A stretch of DNA of 64,000 nucleotides. Origin: Atrichornis clamosus. Lineage: Eukaryota; Chordata; Aves; Passeriformes; Menuridae. The notes below the pieces were generated by a model. It ran no database searches, was not told the origin of the DNA, and worked only from the letters and a program-made list of their open reading frames with translations. Positions 50,001 to 64,000 of this stretch are shown here, piece after piece (within the stretch, counting starts at the first letter, position 1; every line of letters begins with the position of its first letter). The stretch lies in the NCBI GenBank assembly GCA_013400975.1, contig WBMZ01011699.1, forward strand, positions 62,001 to 126,000. Direction: 5' to 3'. Made by a program: the position numbers and the translations under genes.

Positions 50001-53000
50001 CATAACAGCATTAAGAATGAAGCAAACAATATTCAAGAGGGGTCCAATTCACCTCTGGACTTGTAAAGTTACTGCTCTTTGTATCTGTGCTTATAAAAAT
50101 ACCATATTCAAACCAGCCCTATAAAAATGCATTGAGGAATCAGTATGTCTTAGTGGTAATACTATGGCAGACAGATTGCATCGCTGGTCACAGAAAAGTA
50201 GATGCTTTTCTGTCAGTACTTTGTCCATGAACCATGTCTAAGGTGCTGTGGTAGGAGACTGAGTCAGGAGGAAAGAGGGAATACAGCCTGCACAGACCTC
50301 CTTCTGGGTATCCCAGGCCCAGCAGGACACATGAGCTCAGCAGCAGCACTATGAAAACAGAAGTGATGGATTTGGAACCAGCAGTGTAGCAACTTTGCAT
50401 TTAACTAGCAAACCCTTTCAACATCCAAGCCTGCTTTGCACAGAGCCATCTTGGACACCCCAAAAGGTCAAACGATTTTTAAACACACCTATATTGCTGA
50501 ATTCCTTTCACAGAAGAGAGAAGATAAACAGCCAGAATAGGAAGATAGTGGTCAAAGTTACTGGCAAGAAATGGTCTCTCTCTCCAGGTTTTGCACATTT
50601 TGGACAGCTAGGAGAGATAACCCATGCTATTTTCTTTGGCACCTCTCTCTGTCACCCAATTTCCCCACAAAATGTCAATCTTGGCAAAAGTGAATCTTCA
50701 GAAGGAACTCAAAATGACTTATGGATGACCAATTAAAAAAATTCCTTAAATGAAGCACGTAGCTACCTCCATGAAGAGCTGTAGCTGAAAACTAGGAAAT
50801 TATGGGGAACAAGAAATTAAATGAGATCTTTGATTGCTAATGCAAAGCTCTAGAAAGTGTTTTGTAAGATAATTAAAACAGTGGCTCCCACCCTGCAGCA
50901 AGAGATAAATAATGGAGAGGTTCTCTCCGCTGCATTCAAAAACCAAGAAAACATTATGTAAATCATCAATCTAAGCTCTAATTGTTTGTACACAAAAACA
51001 CAAGTATTAAAATCTGCATTCTCTTCCTTCTTTGCAGACTCAAGAGAACTCTCAATCCAATTACTAATGGAATAACAATCACATTAATAAAAAGCCTTTT
51101 TGAATAACCAATCTACAGAACCCATTTTCTGCCTAATTAAATGGGTAAAGTGTTTGTGGGGGCAGTTTCTCTTCCCTTGCTAGTACTTCAAGCATCTTCT
51201 TTCAATGCCATTATTATTTATTCAATATTTTCAGCCAAGCAGATACTTTGGGAAGATATGACTATTGATTAAAGCATAGATATAAATCAGGGGGTACATG
51301 CAGAGGTCAGTAAAAGGCATCTCTGTAAAGCCATTTTTAGGAATCGAAAGGCCTGGAAGGCATATTATATTAACTGAGACATGCTGCTATGAAAACTTAA
51401 CCACAATTTCTTCTCCCAAGATTATTATTTCATCCAAGTCTCTCTCATGTCTCCCAGACATAAAATAAGCTAGAAGACAGGAAGACTACAGGCTTTTCTT
51501 GAGGGATATTGAATGTTTCCCTCACCTAAGCCAGGATACTCACCAGTGTCAAATATTACACAAAGGCCTCAGCTCCACCTTGCTGAGAACACTCTGGTTT
51601 AACTCACATTTAGTGGAGCAGCATCAGACTTAGTTCACGTCTTAGTTTTGTTAAAGGAAAAGTGCTATTGGTCTACATCAATTCTCATTCCCTCTCAGGT
51701 CTTCCAAAATATCACTGTTGGACAACTAAGACTTTAAGTTATTGCCCAGGTATCTTCAACACTTCAGTGCCCAGAGGAATTTCATGTGCAAGCAGGGCAA
51801 ACTAATCACCCCAAGTGAACTACAACCTACTATTTAGAACAGCATTGCCTCAAGAGCAAAGTCAGATGGACTCACACAGCCTTCACCACAATATATTCAA
51901 AAGATCAAAATAAGCTTTGTGCAAAGAAACAACTTTTACTCCAATGCTGAATCTCTCACAGGATGCAAAGTTTAAGTCAAGGATTTTCAGCTAAATTAAA
52001 CTGTGGTACAAGCAATCTCCAGCAACTAGAAAGAACGTACAAAGCAGGGCCTGAAAAACCTAAGAGTCCTAGCACTGAAGTCTTCCAGACACTCTGAAGA
52101 GCTAACACAGGTTAGTTGTCCCAAGATGCCTAAGTCTCCGTATAGATGAGGATATCTCACTGTTTCCCATTTACTATAATACCTGAGCATTTCAAAATGT
52201 CTTTTAAAAAGACGACATTTTGGGGGGAAACCTCCCATTTTATAAAACACCATTTTTGTAAAATTAATTCATTTAGTACCTGAAAGTCCATCTTCGCCAT
52301 AGATCCACGACCACGAGAAGTGAGCCAGCATTGTTTAAAATACAATAAGCTGATGCAAAAGGGACCTAAATCAACCCCACCCTCCCCTCCAGATTCCCCC
52401 GAGATAAGGTTGTGCCAAAATCCTATCAGATGTACTTTGATCATTCTTAATTCTTCAGTGTTTCAGACAGTATGAACTCGGGCACATCTGCATTTCTTTA
52501 TTGTCAGAATAATGACAGGATAATGGTGCTGGCACTAGGCCAGCCATTTTTTTTTAAACATTGTTGGCAGAGACCATATTTGCAGTACAGAGAGTAAATG
52601 GTCTTGCCTGACAGTAATAGAACAAGTCAAGGAAACATTGTAAAACAAACTTATCCCTAGGTTTCCTGCATTTGTAAATAACTCCTTATTAGTTAAAATC
52701 TTTGTTATTAAGTAGTCCACGTAACTGTTTTGAGACTTTTCTGGAAAGTGACACCTCCTGATACAGAGCTAGCAGTCCTGTGAAAAGAGAAAATGGGCCT
52801 CAGCTTCCAACACTTAAAAAGCAAAGCTGTACCTACAGAAACACTTGAACGAACTCCCAAAACACTATGATCTGACTTAATACCAATGTATTTTTGAGCT
52901 GTTGGAGAAGAAAATTGAAAAACATTTCAGTCACGTATAGAACATGTCCTTGCAATGTACTGACAGCCCATAAATACATTAAATAAACTACAAACTAGAA

Positions 53001-56000
53001 GTCATTTTTTCTCCTCCCTCACCATTTCAAGGAAGCACTTGTGCACTTCAGGTTTTCTTAGTTTTCCCTGAGAAATAAGTGTATACTGAACAGGAAATGG
53101 CAAATCAGTTATGTTCAAGTCAATACTTGCTTAGAAGGCCACAGGACTCTAAAACAGGGAAGGTGACTGTGCTAAGGCTATTTGTGAAATTAAGAAAGTG
53201 ACAAGCCAGGCAAAGTAGATGCTTTTAGCACCATACAGCCTTCAGACTTCCTGCATATGAAAGTATTTCTTATTCATATAAAGGCTTTTAGCAAGTTATG
53301 GAGATACACAACCTAAATAAGCTTGCAAGACATTCACCTCCGGGTGCTCACATGTGTAACAGGTTTCTGCTACATCCAATACTCTTGTGCTCAAATAAGG
53401 CTGTCGTGGAAAAGTCCACAAGTCTTACCTCAATGCTGGTTCAGGCAAAATATAAAAATCAAAAGTGGTTTGTTTTTTACAATGAGAGATTTATTAAAAT
53501 TATTTTAGCATCTTGTGGGTTTACATGACATTAGAAATATTACTGTGTTTAAGATTTGAAGTTTATCAAGACACCTGATCCAATGTAAGTGTAATCAATG
53601 AAATGGTATTTGCTTGGCTTATGTTTACCTATACAGTCACATCAAAACTACCTGTTTGTTACAAATTACCACAATACACTTCAGTTGACATAGTTTCAGA
53701 AGCCATGTGAGCACTCTCCATCTCTTGAAATAAACAAGGATAAAGATTTCCTGAAACAAACAGGCTTACCTCGTCATAACAAAAATCCACTAGGAACCCT
53801 CCACAGCCACCATGCTGGGAGCTGTAGACATAAGAACTGGCTGGAATAAAAAACCAACAGCATTCAAGGAAAAAAACCCCCTGCCAACAAACAACAAGAA
53901 CAAGCACAGAGAATCAAGTGCCATTCCATCAGAAACACCAATACCATTTAACATGCTTCAGTCTGTGCCTCTCTGTCTGGGAAGGTACGAGACGCAGATA
54001 TATTTTCTGGAAGTTTCTCTAGTTTAGGCAGCATGAGAGAAGTACCTCAGGAGCTACTCCTGAAACAAATCTACTCACTATTCCCTATCTTACTAATTTG
54101 AACAGAGTGAAAAAAACAAGCTGCACTCAGTTCCATCAATGCATCACCAACCACACGAAAGTCTACATTAGGGAAACTTCTGGTCTCAGAGCACATCACT
54201 GACCCTTAATATAAAGGGAATAGGGCTAGACAAGGCCAACTTCCACAACACAGAAATTACAGCTAGCTGTGACCTTTGACTGCCCTTGAGCCTGGAACCT
54301 GTTCGGCCTGCTTCTGCCAAAACACGTCTCGAGGATCCTGCACAAGCACTTCTGTGGGGAAGAGCAGAGAGGTGCCTGATACAGGTACTGCAGCCACAGC
54401 TCAGAGAAACAAAAACGTTTCCTTCAAGAGTGAATGAAGGCTTTACTCAGACCTGTCCTTCAAGCAAGTCTGATAATATACCATTTATGTGCTGCACAGT
54501 TAGGCACTCAGCTCTTCTAACTAAGCTTAGTAACATCATTTGGTTCTGAAATGCTCTGCTTAATTTTGAATGCTGCTGTATGTTGATTCTGAAGAAGACT
54601 GGGCTGCTTATTGAGCATCTAGAGTTGGGTGTGATTCCAGGTCTCTGAAGAGTTCCTGGTGAACTGGCAGTACTGTGGACAGATACAGTCCTCCCCTGAG
54701 CTGTAACCATCACTTTCAAACACAGTAGTGTTTACTTTCAAAGGCTCTCCAGAATTTCACTACGACGAAGAACCTGAAGACTTAGGATCAGCTGGAACCA
54801 TACTTGTGGCAGTACTGCAAGGTATTTCTAGCTCGTTCCGCCCTCCCATGTAACATCTACGCATTCCAACACAAGAAGCTTCCCACTGCAATGACTTTTG
54901 GGAGTGCACATCTCCAGATCATTGCTCAGGAGAGGCAACAGGGAGCAGGCAGACAAAACAGGGACAGGAAGACATTAAGATATCCCACCATACCAGAAGC
55001 ATACTGATGGCCTCAGCTCAGTTCCTAGAGGGCTGGTGACTGCTATTCACAATCTCTGTCTGTCTTTTCAATTAGCATTTGCAGTTGAAAACCTAAATAA
55101 AAAAGCTATAAAGAATAAAGGGCTCTGACACTATCACTCCCTCCCATCCACTACATGAGGCAAACTTCCCATCAGCAACATGCTGCATGGGGGCATTTTC
55201 TATCCCTGCTATACTGCAGCTAACCAGGAAGCACACTGTTTCTTAATAACAATGCTTATTGTAAAGAATTTACAGAAAAGCCAAAGTTAAATGCATGTTA
55301 TTGTACAATTAAAAACACACTAGTTGCTTTAAAATTTATTTCATTGTTCTGTGAGGCAAGTGCAAGCTTCTACTTAAATAATGCACCTCCAAGAAAAATC
55401 ACAAACAGACAAGTCCAGTTCTTCACTCAGAAAACTTTTATTGTAGAGAGCTTTTGATGCATTTTCCTACTCAAAGAAGTACTTCAGCGGGAGGCTCTCA
55501 GGAGGAAGAGGGAGACAGTCTGTCTCAATCAAACCATTTATTCACATGACTGTGACAAACATGAACCCAACATTGAAAAAGTGATATTGAATTTTTGGGA
55601 GGTACAGAAAACTGCAGGTCTTCAAACCCTCAGCATCTGTATGGTGAGAATGCTATGTTCAATAGAGACATTCCAGACAAAGCCATGGCACATCCAGGAA
55701 ATGGACATTTCAAAGGGACGTCTGAAGAAGAAACTAGAAGTTATAAAAGTTACCCAACTAAGTGCATGTGAAAATCCAAATAGTAAGAATGCCTTCAATA
55801 ATAAAAGCTATGATAGATGCCTGACATATTTAAATAAATTCAATATTGAAAAACGTTTTTTGCAAGATGGCAGTATTTTTATTTTTAGTGAAGAGCAGTC
55901 TTGCTGAAAAAGACTAAGTTTATGAATATTGTTAAAATAGTTTTTATATGTTTACAAAATTAATTCCTTGGCCTTATGCATCGTTCAAGCCTTAGTCACG

Positions 56001-57844
56001 CAACAGCAGGATTCTTCCTCCCTGCCATTTGAATTACTATAAACAATGAATATGTGATATAGTTATGAAAGGAATATTGCGGGGGGAGGTATTATTTAAT
56101 TGAGATATTTTAGGTTTTGAAAAACCAACTTGGATCAATTTACAGAAGAAATGGTATAGTTAAAATAAACATGCATGTCAAAAGAAACAAAACTGTGATT
56201 TTTGTGTAGTTGAAGTTTCTGGTGGAGTTTTCGCTGACAAATTTAGAGAGCCACAAGAATGTAACAGGCACTACTGGGAATTGTAGATGAACAGAGAGCA
56301 CTAAGAATCCCTTGTCTACCTCTGAAATATTTATATTATATCAAGAAATATCTCAATTAACCTCTCAAGCAACAGCCAGACTATCACGAAGTTACCGTTC
56401 CACATTACTACCTCCTATATAAACCCAAAAGACAATTTACCTTACCTTTTCCTACATGTTAGGGTATCTGCACTCGTCTTCCTGTAACTATATAATAGTA
56501 AGAGTAGAATCAGGCTCTCTCTGAAAACTGAGTTTAATAAGGCTTCATATATAATTTGAGCCATTTTAATAATCAGCATTTACAGAATGGATCTTCCTTC
56601 AGTCCCAAATTTCCACAGAAAAAGGGTTTCTGTATGTCAGGGTTTGTGTTCATGACCATTTTATTTTCCCATGTATTATTTCCCATGTTGTTAATGAGAA
56701 CACATTTTAACAGATAATTTTTAGAAGCAGGTTACACCCTGATGCAGAACAGATACTCGACAGGCATATCCAGAGCCAAAACTGTTCAAAAACCCTCAGC
56801 AGGAATGATGAAATACATTGCTTCAGGCATGAAGGCATGACTTACTAGTTAGCTTAAGAAGTCCCTCCTATAACATGCTGTTTACTGTGCTCTAGTAATG
56901 CTAAATAGAATTTGCATTTATTCAAACTACACATAGTGAGTGACTAGAAGTCACTGCAGCTCAGGTTTCAAAGTATTTCTGGAGAGCCAGAGAAATGTAT
57001 TAAGAAGAAAAGCAGGCAAAGAAGGGGGGCACACAGAAGACAAACCCCCCACTTTTACACATTAGATCAGGTCAAAAATCACTGTAGTCCTTTTCTCTTT
57101 CTTGAACTTCCATGACAAGGCAAAGGAAGGAAAAAAACCCACCAACATGACAGTTCTCTCTTTTCTTTATATCATAAAACTGAGCAAGTAAGTATTAGTG
57201 CAGACAGTTCACTTCTCATTATCTCCCAGAGAGCTGAAGTCAAAATAATGCCACTGAGCCTGACAAAACAAGCACTCATATGCTCCCTTCCCCAGTTCTA
57301 ACCAAACCAGCAACTTTATCTTAAAGTGCACATCTCACAGGAAAAAAAATGACACACAAAAAAAATCAAAGACTGCCATACATTTCCACATTTCAAAAAG
57401 TTCTTAACTAAAATACTCCTTTGCCTTATGAGGTAACTCCCTGTAGACTGTCAGTACAATCACTACCACCACTCCCTCCAATGCTCTAAAGGAACAGTGG
57501 GATACACGTTGCAGATTACATACTTGAAACTACCACACCTGGTTTTACTTTGCCTCCTTTGGTACTCTCAGATCTAGCATTGGGAATCTATTCCATACTG
57601 GAATCACATATTAAAAGACTCCTCTTTTAAAAAGGAACATCATTTCACATGGCATAATCTCAGATTAAGCCAAATATGGTCATTCCAAGCTTTTAAAAAA
57701 TGGAAGTGGATAAAAAGAAGAGTTATCTTCCTAGGAAAGATACCACTTCAAGCTTTCTTTCGCTTCGTGGCAACAAACATGAGCAGAATTACAAACCTTT
57801 CCTTGTTTAATGGTTCCATTCACTTGACAACAAAAAACCCTTGT
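50001..57844. other. Intron 1, segment with no recognised element
   Basis: AT-rich sequence with short chance open frames only (longest about 113 codons at 50395-50736). No CR1, tandem repeat, RNA gene or exon recognised. Confidence 0.6.
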
Positions 57845-58465
57845 AATCACAGAATAGTTTGGCTTGGAAGGGACTTCTGAAGGTCATCTTGTCCAACCTC
57901 CTCACCCTTCAAGCAGGTTGCCCAGGACCACGTCCAGGCTTTTGAATATCTCTGAGGATGGAGACTCAACAACTGTCCCAGGTAACCTGAGACAATACTC
58001 AATCACCCTTGAGATAAGTGTTTCCTGATGTTTGGGGGAACTTCCTGTATTTCAGTTTGTTCCCACTGCCTTTGGTCCTGTCACTGGGCACTGCTGAATA
58101 GTGTCTGGCTCCCTCTTCTTTGCACCCTCACTTCGGGTGTTTATGTACATTGGTGAGATCTCCCCAAGACTTCTTGTCTCTGGGCTGAGCAGTCCCCAGC
58201 ATTCCCAGATTGGAGGGATGCTCCAGTCCATTCATCAGCTTAGCAGCCCTTTGCTGAACTCTCTCCCGTGTGCCCATAACCAGACCTGTATGGGGGAGCC
58301 CAGAACTGGACCCAGTACTGCAGGTGTGGACTCCCCTGTGCTGAGTAGAGAGAAAGGATCACCTCCCATGGTCTACTGGCAACACCCCAAATGTAGCTGG
58401 TGAGACTGACAGCCTTCTTTTGCCTTTGATCTCAAAGGCCAGCACCATCCTCTCTTTAGTGCCTG
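57845..58465 (-). mobile_element. CR1 LINE, 3' 0.6 kb, older subfamily
   Basis: A CR1 copy in reverse orientation beginning ATCACAGAATAGTTTGGCTTGG. Marker blocks in order are TCATCTTGTCCAACCTCC, the GGAGACTCAACAACTGTCCC block, CCTTTGGTCCTGTCACTGGGC, GCACCCTCACTTCGGGTGTTTATG, GCAGCCCTTTGCTGAACTC, GAGCCCAGAACTGGACCCAGTACT and GTGCTGAGTAGAGAGAAAGG. Its sequence differs from the 37.8 and 39.2 kb copies, which suggests another CR1 subfamily. It is 5'-truncated near 58.45 kb, in the same orientation as the host gene. Confidence 0.92.
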
Positions 58466-60133
58466 CATAGTTTAAAAAAAACCCCAAAAACCGTATGAGA
58501 AAAAGTAGTTCACAGTGAACAAACATCTGTGACTTAATTTTCTTTAAATACTAGGTTTTCTTGAAAAGAGGGAAATTCTACCAGGACATTGTTATGGCAC
58601 ACATCTTTCATGTGCTTATACAAAATACAATGCTAGTGCTCAAAGTTACACCAGGAACGGGAAAATGAAGCTGGTCATTTTTTCAATTAAAGAAATTCAT
58701 GCCATATACAGTGAAGTAATTCTCAAATGAAAGTGATTTATAACAGATGACCGCAAAATTACCTTTGAACAGTCACCCTGTTTTTACATTTTGAAAAAAC
58801 AGGAATAAATAGCAGTGTTTACTACTAAAGTAATCTTTTCCTATTAAAAAAAGGGAACAAAAACCACCTTTGACAAATCCTTTCTCAGACTCAAATTTTC
58901 CATTAATTTCAAAACGTTAACATTTAGTGAATCCTAGGACATGCAAGAACAAAGGAGAGCTTTAACTTTCTAGCTAAGGTTTTAAACAAACAGAAGTAGC
59001 AAAAGATGTCTCATATCCTGTGTGTTCCACCCGTACACGTACTCTGCTTCACTGTAGGTTACTGTGATGCTTTCATCCCCCCATCTTTTACTGCTTGTTT
59101 GTTCATTTTAATTTTATAAATGGACTGTTGTGCTGCAACGAATTCCCTCTAGGCCAGCCACAAGCTAAGGACATTTTCCTTGTTCCACCCCATCTTTCTA
59201 TTTCAATGGACCACTCTTGCTTATGAGCAGTAGTACGTGAAGGAAAGCCTCCACAACCATGGTGTTTAAAACTTGTCAATTCTTGTGAATTACTAGCTGC
59301 TGTTTAGCCAAGCCATACACATGGCATTTAGTAATTTTATTTAAAAAACAAATCTCTGAAATTACTGCCCTGGAATTAAGTTAATGCAAAATTCTTTCAC
59401 AGGAGTAAAAAAAAAAAAGTAACAAAAGCCTAGTTCAAAAGCAACCTAGTGCTCGGACAGCTGATGCTGTAAACAAGCCTGCCATTAAAAGGGACTGTTA
59501 CAGCCGCCAAGTCATGAACAATGGAGAAACATTTATTAAAGTACTACCTACAATTGGATGCACTTTTCTTTACCACAGTGCCTTGCTTCTCCCTTCCCTT
59601 CAGAAGGAGAAATTGGACAGGAACAGGACAATGCAGTGTCAAGAGTCTTGTCTGATATGCCTTATTATCCAGCGTATAAAAGAGGCACAAGAAAACTGCC
59701 TTTGTGTTGATAATTTGCCCCAAACTGACATATTTAATACTCTACAGAATTACCTGTTATGTAACATGCCGTTCAGTCAAATCTTCCAAAGCAACATGAT
59801 GTCTTGTTCCAAAGTACTAAATAACTTGCTTTTTGCGTACGTCTCCTGTCACATTCAGTAAATCTACTTAAGGTTTCTCTCCGTGCAACAGGAAATTGCC
59901 TTAACTCACGCATTCCATTAAAGCAGACAGCCAGTGCTTGGCTTTCAATTGCTCCTTTGTAAAAAGTCTATGGAACACTAAAATGAAAACTCTACTGTAT
60001 CAACATGCACTCTACAGGCTAAAGGAAGTCAGATTTAAGCAGATGCCTCATGTTAAAGTGATATAATATCAAGTCTGCTTTGTAAAGAAAAATGCCATCT
60101 AAAGACTATTAGCATTTTTATATCTCTCTCTTA

Positions 60134-60171
60134 TGCACACACACACATATATTATATATTTTATATATATA
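60134..60171. repeat. CA/TA compound microsatellite
   Basis: A short CA run passes into an interrupted TA run (CACACACACATATATTATATATTTTATATATATA in two blocks). Likely polymorphic in length. Confidence 0.85.
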
Positions 60172-60589
60172 GGCAGGTGTTGAAGCCTTTAGGATTTCTA
60201 CAATAATCCTACTATGCTACATCCATTACATCCATTACTGCTTATTTTTACTGCTCAGGAATCCTGAGGACCCCAGAAAGCCATTTTCAAATAGCAACTG
60301 GAAGTTAAGCTTCAAAAGGTTTCCCCCATACACAAATGTAATTATTTATGTACAATAAATTCCTATATTTAATCTAACTACACCTCAATTTTGCACCATG
60401 GAATCAAAAACCTCATTCTCTTCCTAGAGCACGACCAAGATAAATCTGTTGGTTTATATTGTTCTACCATACTCCAACTGCCCTTTAACTCTTAAACTCC
60501 CAAGTCTAGATAGGCAGATGAAACAGCTTTTCGTAACTTTCTGGTTTTAGCTTTTGTAGAGCCCTGCATTTTGGGATGTAACTTTTACA

Positions 60590-60634
60590 TCATATATATA
60601 TATATATCTATATATCTATATATCTACACACACA
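60590..60634. repeat. TA / TATATC compound microsatellite
   Basis: A pure TA run is followed by about three TATATC hexamers and a short CA run. Likely polymorphic in length. Confidence 0.85.
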
Positions 60635-63600
60635 TGACAGAATACTAATGAAAAGTTTTATTACTGTCTCTCTTGTGGGCTGTTAACATTTCTCTTTCAA
60701 TGTGATTTGACAACCATTGATTCTTTGGCACAGCATTTCAGTGTATTATGCAAATCAGTTTTTGCTTAGCGCACAGCTTGTGTAGTATTTACAATTTATG
60801 TAACTGAAGTAACATCACCGGTCAAGCCCTGCACAGGTCTGTAAGCAGGTTGTACCCCGAAGCCCAACACAGCCTGCCAACTCTGCAGCACGTGTGTCCC
60901 TTTTGAAGTTTCTCTAACAATAGCATAATGTATTAAACACAGCAATATGAACAATCATTCTGCAAAATTCAGAATACTCTGTTTCATTAATAAGTCTGTT
61001 ACACTTGGGAAATTTAGGTCATAGTGACTCATTTAGGGACTTAAGCGAGACCATCAGGGACCACATGTAATGAGGAGGCCAATAGCAGTTCTTAGGTGCC
61101 AGCTTAAATGTAAAGACAATCCTGAACGCTGGATGTAAATGACATGGCTCACTACGTAGTTTACAAGAAAATATCAATTAAAATAATAGAACCATATACT
61201 CCATGTAAGCATATACATGCTTCCTAGTTTCAAAAGCTTAGGATAGACCTGAAAACAAAATCACTCCATTCCCTCCCTGTACATAACACCCATTACAACT
61301 TCTTTTACGTTGCTTTTAGCCAGACAAAGTTCCCTTTCTCTTTCTTTCCAAGAGCTGTAAAGTACATTTCCAGAGGCTACAGTATTTTGCAGAAGCAACA
61401 TTTTGCAATTGCTTATGCTACCCTATCATTCAGATACATTGATTTATGCAGGAAACCTGAGCCACTGTCTTAAGTTCTTCCAAACACACATGTATATTAA
61501 CATTGAAATATTTTGATTGAAACATTACCTGTTCTCACTCATGACTCAGTTACAAGCCCTTACTAAGTATCCACTGATTTGCATAACAATGTGCAGACAG
61601 GTCACACCAGTTATATAGAATATTATTTAGTCTGCACATAACAATGGCTAGATTCAAGTCAAGTCAAATTAGTTTGCACTTGCCAACACCCAAAACTCCC
61701 CGACTGCTTTAGAGTCATTTACACAGGGTAACTCATGAAGCCACACGACTTGGAAATGTTCACTACTGAAGGCACATGATCAATCTGTTGACTCCACGCC
61801 CCATCAGAAAACAGCTGGATTATAAAAGGGTATAATCTGACCAACATTCTACACAATGCCAAGCACTGACTGTCAGAGCTGAGCCTTTCATACCAGCAAG
61901 GCAGCCCTGAGGAACACTACCAGGGAACAGTTTGCAATCCCCACATCACTCCCAGCCCTAACCTTTGCTAAACAGAACACACATTTGCATCTTTCAGCAT
62001 TCACACGTTACAAATCTATACACACTTAGTCTATTTGCTCTACTAATCGTCATGAAAACTCTCAGTAAGGCTCTTTCCAGTTACTATTTTTAACTCTCTA
62101 GAGGATGGAGAAATTGGTGTTCTCAACTGTACAAGGACACAACATGGCAAGCTTTTCAGTCTCTAGCAGCTGTCAGCACCAGACACTTGGCTAAAAGATT
62201 CATGAAACTCTGCACACAGTAAACAACAATTGGGCAACCAGCCCAGCCAATAGATTTTTAGGCCTTCAATATTTAAGAGACAGCCTTATACTAGGGCAAT
62301 TCAATCCTTCCAAAACTTGGTGCTTTATAATCCGAGTTCAGGGTGGGGCAGCAGAAGTTACACGTGTCCTTCACAGTTACCCCATGTGCTCCCTGTGAGA
62401 CCAAAAGGTAGTGAGAGGAGACATCTCCTATCCGTGACTTTGGTAAAGTCAGGACAACCATCACTTGTGATCAAAAGAAAAAGTCCATTTAGAAAGCACA
62501 TACACAGAAGCACAAACATTAGAGCTACTGCTGCTCCGCATGTTCCCAGTATTATCACAAGGCTTGTACTTTAAACAGCTGGATAACCTGGAATGTATGG
62601 AGAGTCCTTCAATTACATTTCATAAGCTACCAAGAAACCTAATTAAAGAGATTTCCATCAACACATTTTTGTTCCCAATTCTGCTGTCATTATTTATGCA
62701 AATAATCTTATCAGCTGCTCTAACAGAAGTCACTGTGAGACAGAAGCAAGTAGTATGCTACTTAAACACAGATCTCACATATCTCCCATATTAAGGATAC
62801 AAAACAATATAGATAGGGAACCTATGCTACTAAACACAGCTTGGAAATCATAATTTCTCCTTGCTCAGGGGTTACAAGAGAAAAAATACTTTGTAATTAT
62901 TATACAGTATATACTACATATTACATAGTAAAAATTAAGAACCTTGTCATCAACAGTGCAATTTGGAAATCAAGTGGAATGACATCTTTGCAGAAGCTTA
63001 ATGAGAAAAGCTACTTTAAGTCAGAGCTTTAGGTAACACTGAAGTTTCACTTTGCTGCAAACAGTAATAATCATAGCTCTAGTAAGTCTCATAATACTTA
63101 TACAGAGCAGTGAACTCATTCACAGCTGAGATAATAAAAGGGTTCATCGATACCAATGAAAAATTAACCTTAATATTTTAATTCTAGTGTAGCAGGATTT
63201 TTTATGCACCCAGGGATACTCAAAGAGATCCCAGCATGATACCTTTCTGCTCTATTTTCATCAAGAAACACAGGAACTATATGGTCTATATGGTGCAAGA
63301 CACCCCACTTGGCTGTTATCTTACAAAAAGTCAACCGTCTTAAGCCAACTGGAATTTTCTCAGTATCCCAAATGGAAATTTTTCTAGTATCCTAGATACA
63401 GACAGTTAAAAACACTACTTTAAAAAAGGACTTTCTCATCAGAATAGACATGTTTGACAAGCCTTTATGAACATCATGTAATACTTCCACGGTAAGTGAG
63501 GGAACACAGGAGGGACAAGGAACTTCTTAAGATTTTTCAAATGTAGGGAAGCAAATAGAGCTAACAAGTATACAGTCATGGTACAGTTCCTGATGGGTAG

Positions 63601-64000
63601 TGTTTGTCCAAGTTTTATTCCTCCTACAAAACCAGTTGCTACCCTTGACAACTCAGGATTGGGTTTCACCTCAACAGAGGAGGCTCAATACAACCATGTT
63701 GTTTCCAAGAAATACACAACACTCGTAGAAACAAATCAACCCGTTGTTCTGCTGCACACTACGTATGTTGACTTTACCACTAACAACGAATGCACCCATC
63801 AACTAGAACTGGCCAGCACTGCACCAATCCTATTTTCTTTTTTTACTTCCAAAATCACAGACCACAAGAGTTGAAGATGGATATGTCACTCTTCTAGTAT
63901 CGATTGCTCCTACAAACCACCCATGGTATCTTTCATTCCATTAAAGTTACCACTAGACAATTTAAAATTTCAGGTATGTGGTTTAAATGGGGACTGTGCC

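Larger units (their letters stand above)
20310..64000 (-). other. Intron 1, partial (at least 43.7 kb)
   Basis: Everything to the right of exon 2 appears to be first-intron sequence. The missing exon should encode a signal peptide and end in phase 1, and is usually GC-rich; nothing in this stretch clearly fits. A very long first intron is normal in this family. Contents are CR1 copies, one tandem repeat, simple repeats and one CpG-enriched segment, listed separately. If exon 1 or another gene is hidden here as short non-coding exons, I could not detect it. Confidence 0.7.
58466..64000. other. Intron 1, right-hand end of the window
   Basis: AT-rich sequence with two microsatellites listed separately. 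Open frames of up to 115 codons (59514-59861) resemble nothing known. I see no exon, CpG-rich promoter or RNA gene before the window ends. Confidence 0.6.

Noticed and set aside
50145..50172. A CTTAGTGGTAATACTATGG stretch reminiscent of a tRNA D-arm
   Set aside because: No acceptor stem, anticodon arm or T-arm with a GTTCRANNC box can be assembled around it.

Overview
The window is eukaryotic DNA, most likely from a bird. It is AT-rich and has large spliced introns. The interspersed repeats I can recognise are CR1-type LINEs, the dominant LINE of birds, although crocodilians and turtles also carry CR1. No bacterial, viral or CRISPR-like organisation is visible, and I found no convincing tRNA or rRNA gene.

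Only one gene is supported. It lies on the minus strand and is a member of the KIAA1549 (UPF0606) family of large single-pass membrane glycoproteins. Six consecutive coding exons (numbered 2 to 7 here) run right to left: 20309-17631, 16146-16058, 10316-10139, 8628-8501, 7102-6919 and 499-440. Every junction is GT-AG and the codon phases join without a gap. Together they give about 1,106 codons: a mucin-like Ser/Thr/Pro-rich ectodomain of about 890 residues in one giant exon, then a conserved membrane-distal block rich in N-glycosylation sites. From remembered human sequence, exons 3 and 4 look too diverged to be the KIAA1549 orthologue, so I favour the paralogue KIAA1549L. The first exon (expected signal peptide) and the exons for the transmembrane and cytoplasmic parts lie outside the window.

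Layout: 1-20.4 kb is the exon-bearing zone, with introns of 1.4 to 6.4 kb and only one short CR1 scrap. From 20.3 kb to the right edge is apparently a single first intron of at least 43.7 kb. It holds four larger CR1 insertions (37.8, 39.2-40.1, 48.5-50.0 and 57.8-58.5 kb), an older CR1-like relic near 33.6 kb, a diverged 170-180 bp tandem repeat at 30.77-31.12 kb, several AT microsatellites, and one locally CpG-enriched, higher-GC segment at 23.46-24.30 kb that could be regulatory.

I found no new multi-gene system. The points most worth a second look are the CpG-enriched intronic segment, the tandem repeat with a perfect hairpin at its unit boundary, the CT microsatellite that serves as the polypyrimidine tract of the giant exon, and the unusual composition of the mucin-like exon: almost no cysteine, a CxxC pair, and an acidic Ser-Gly site.
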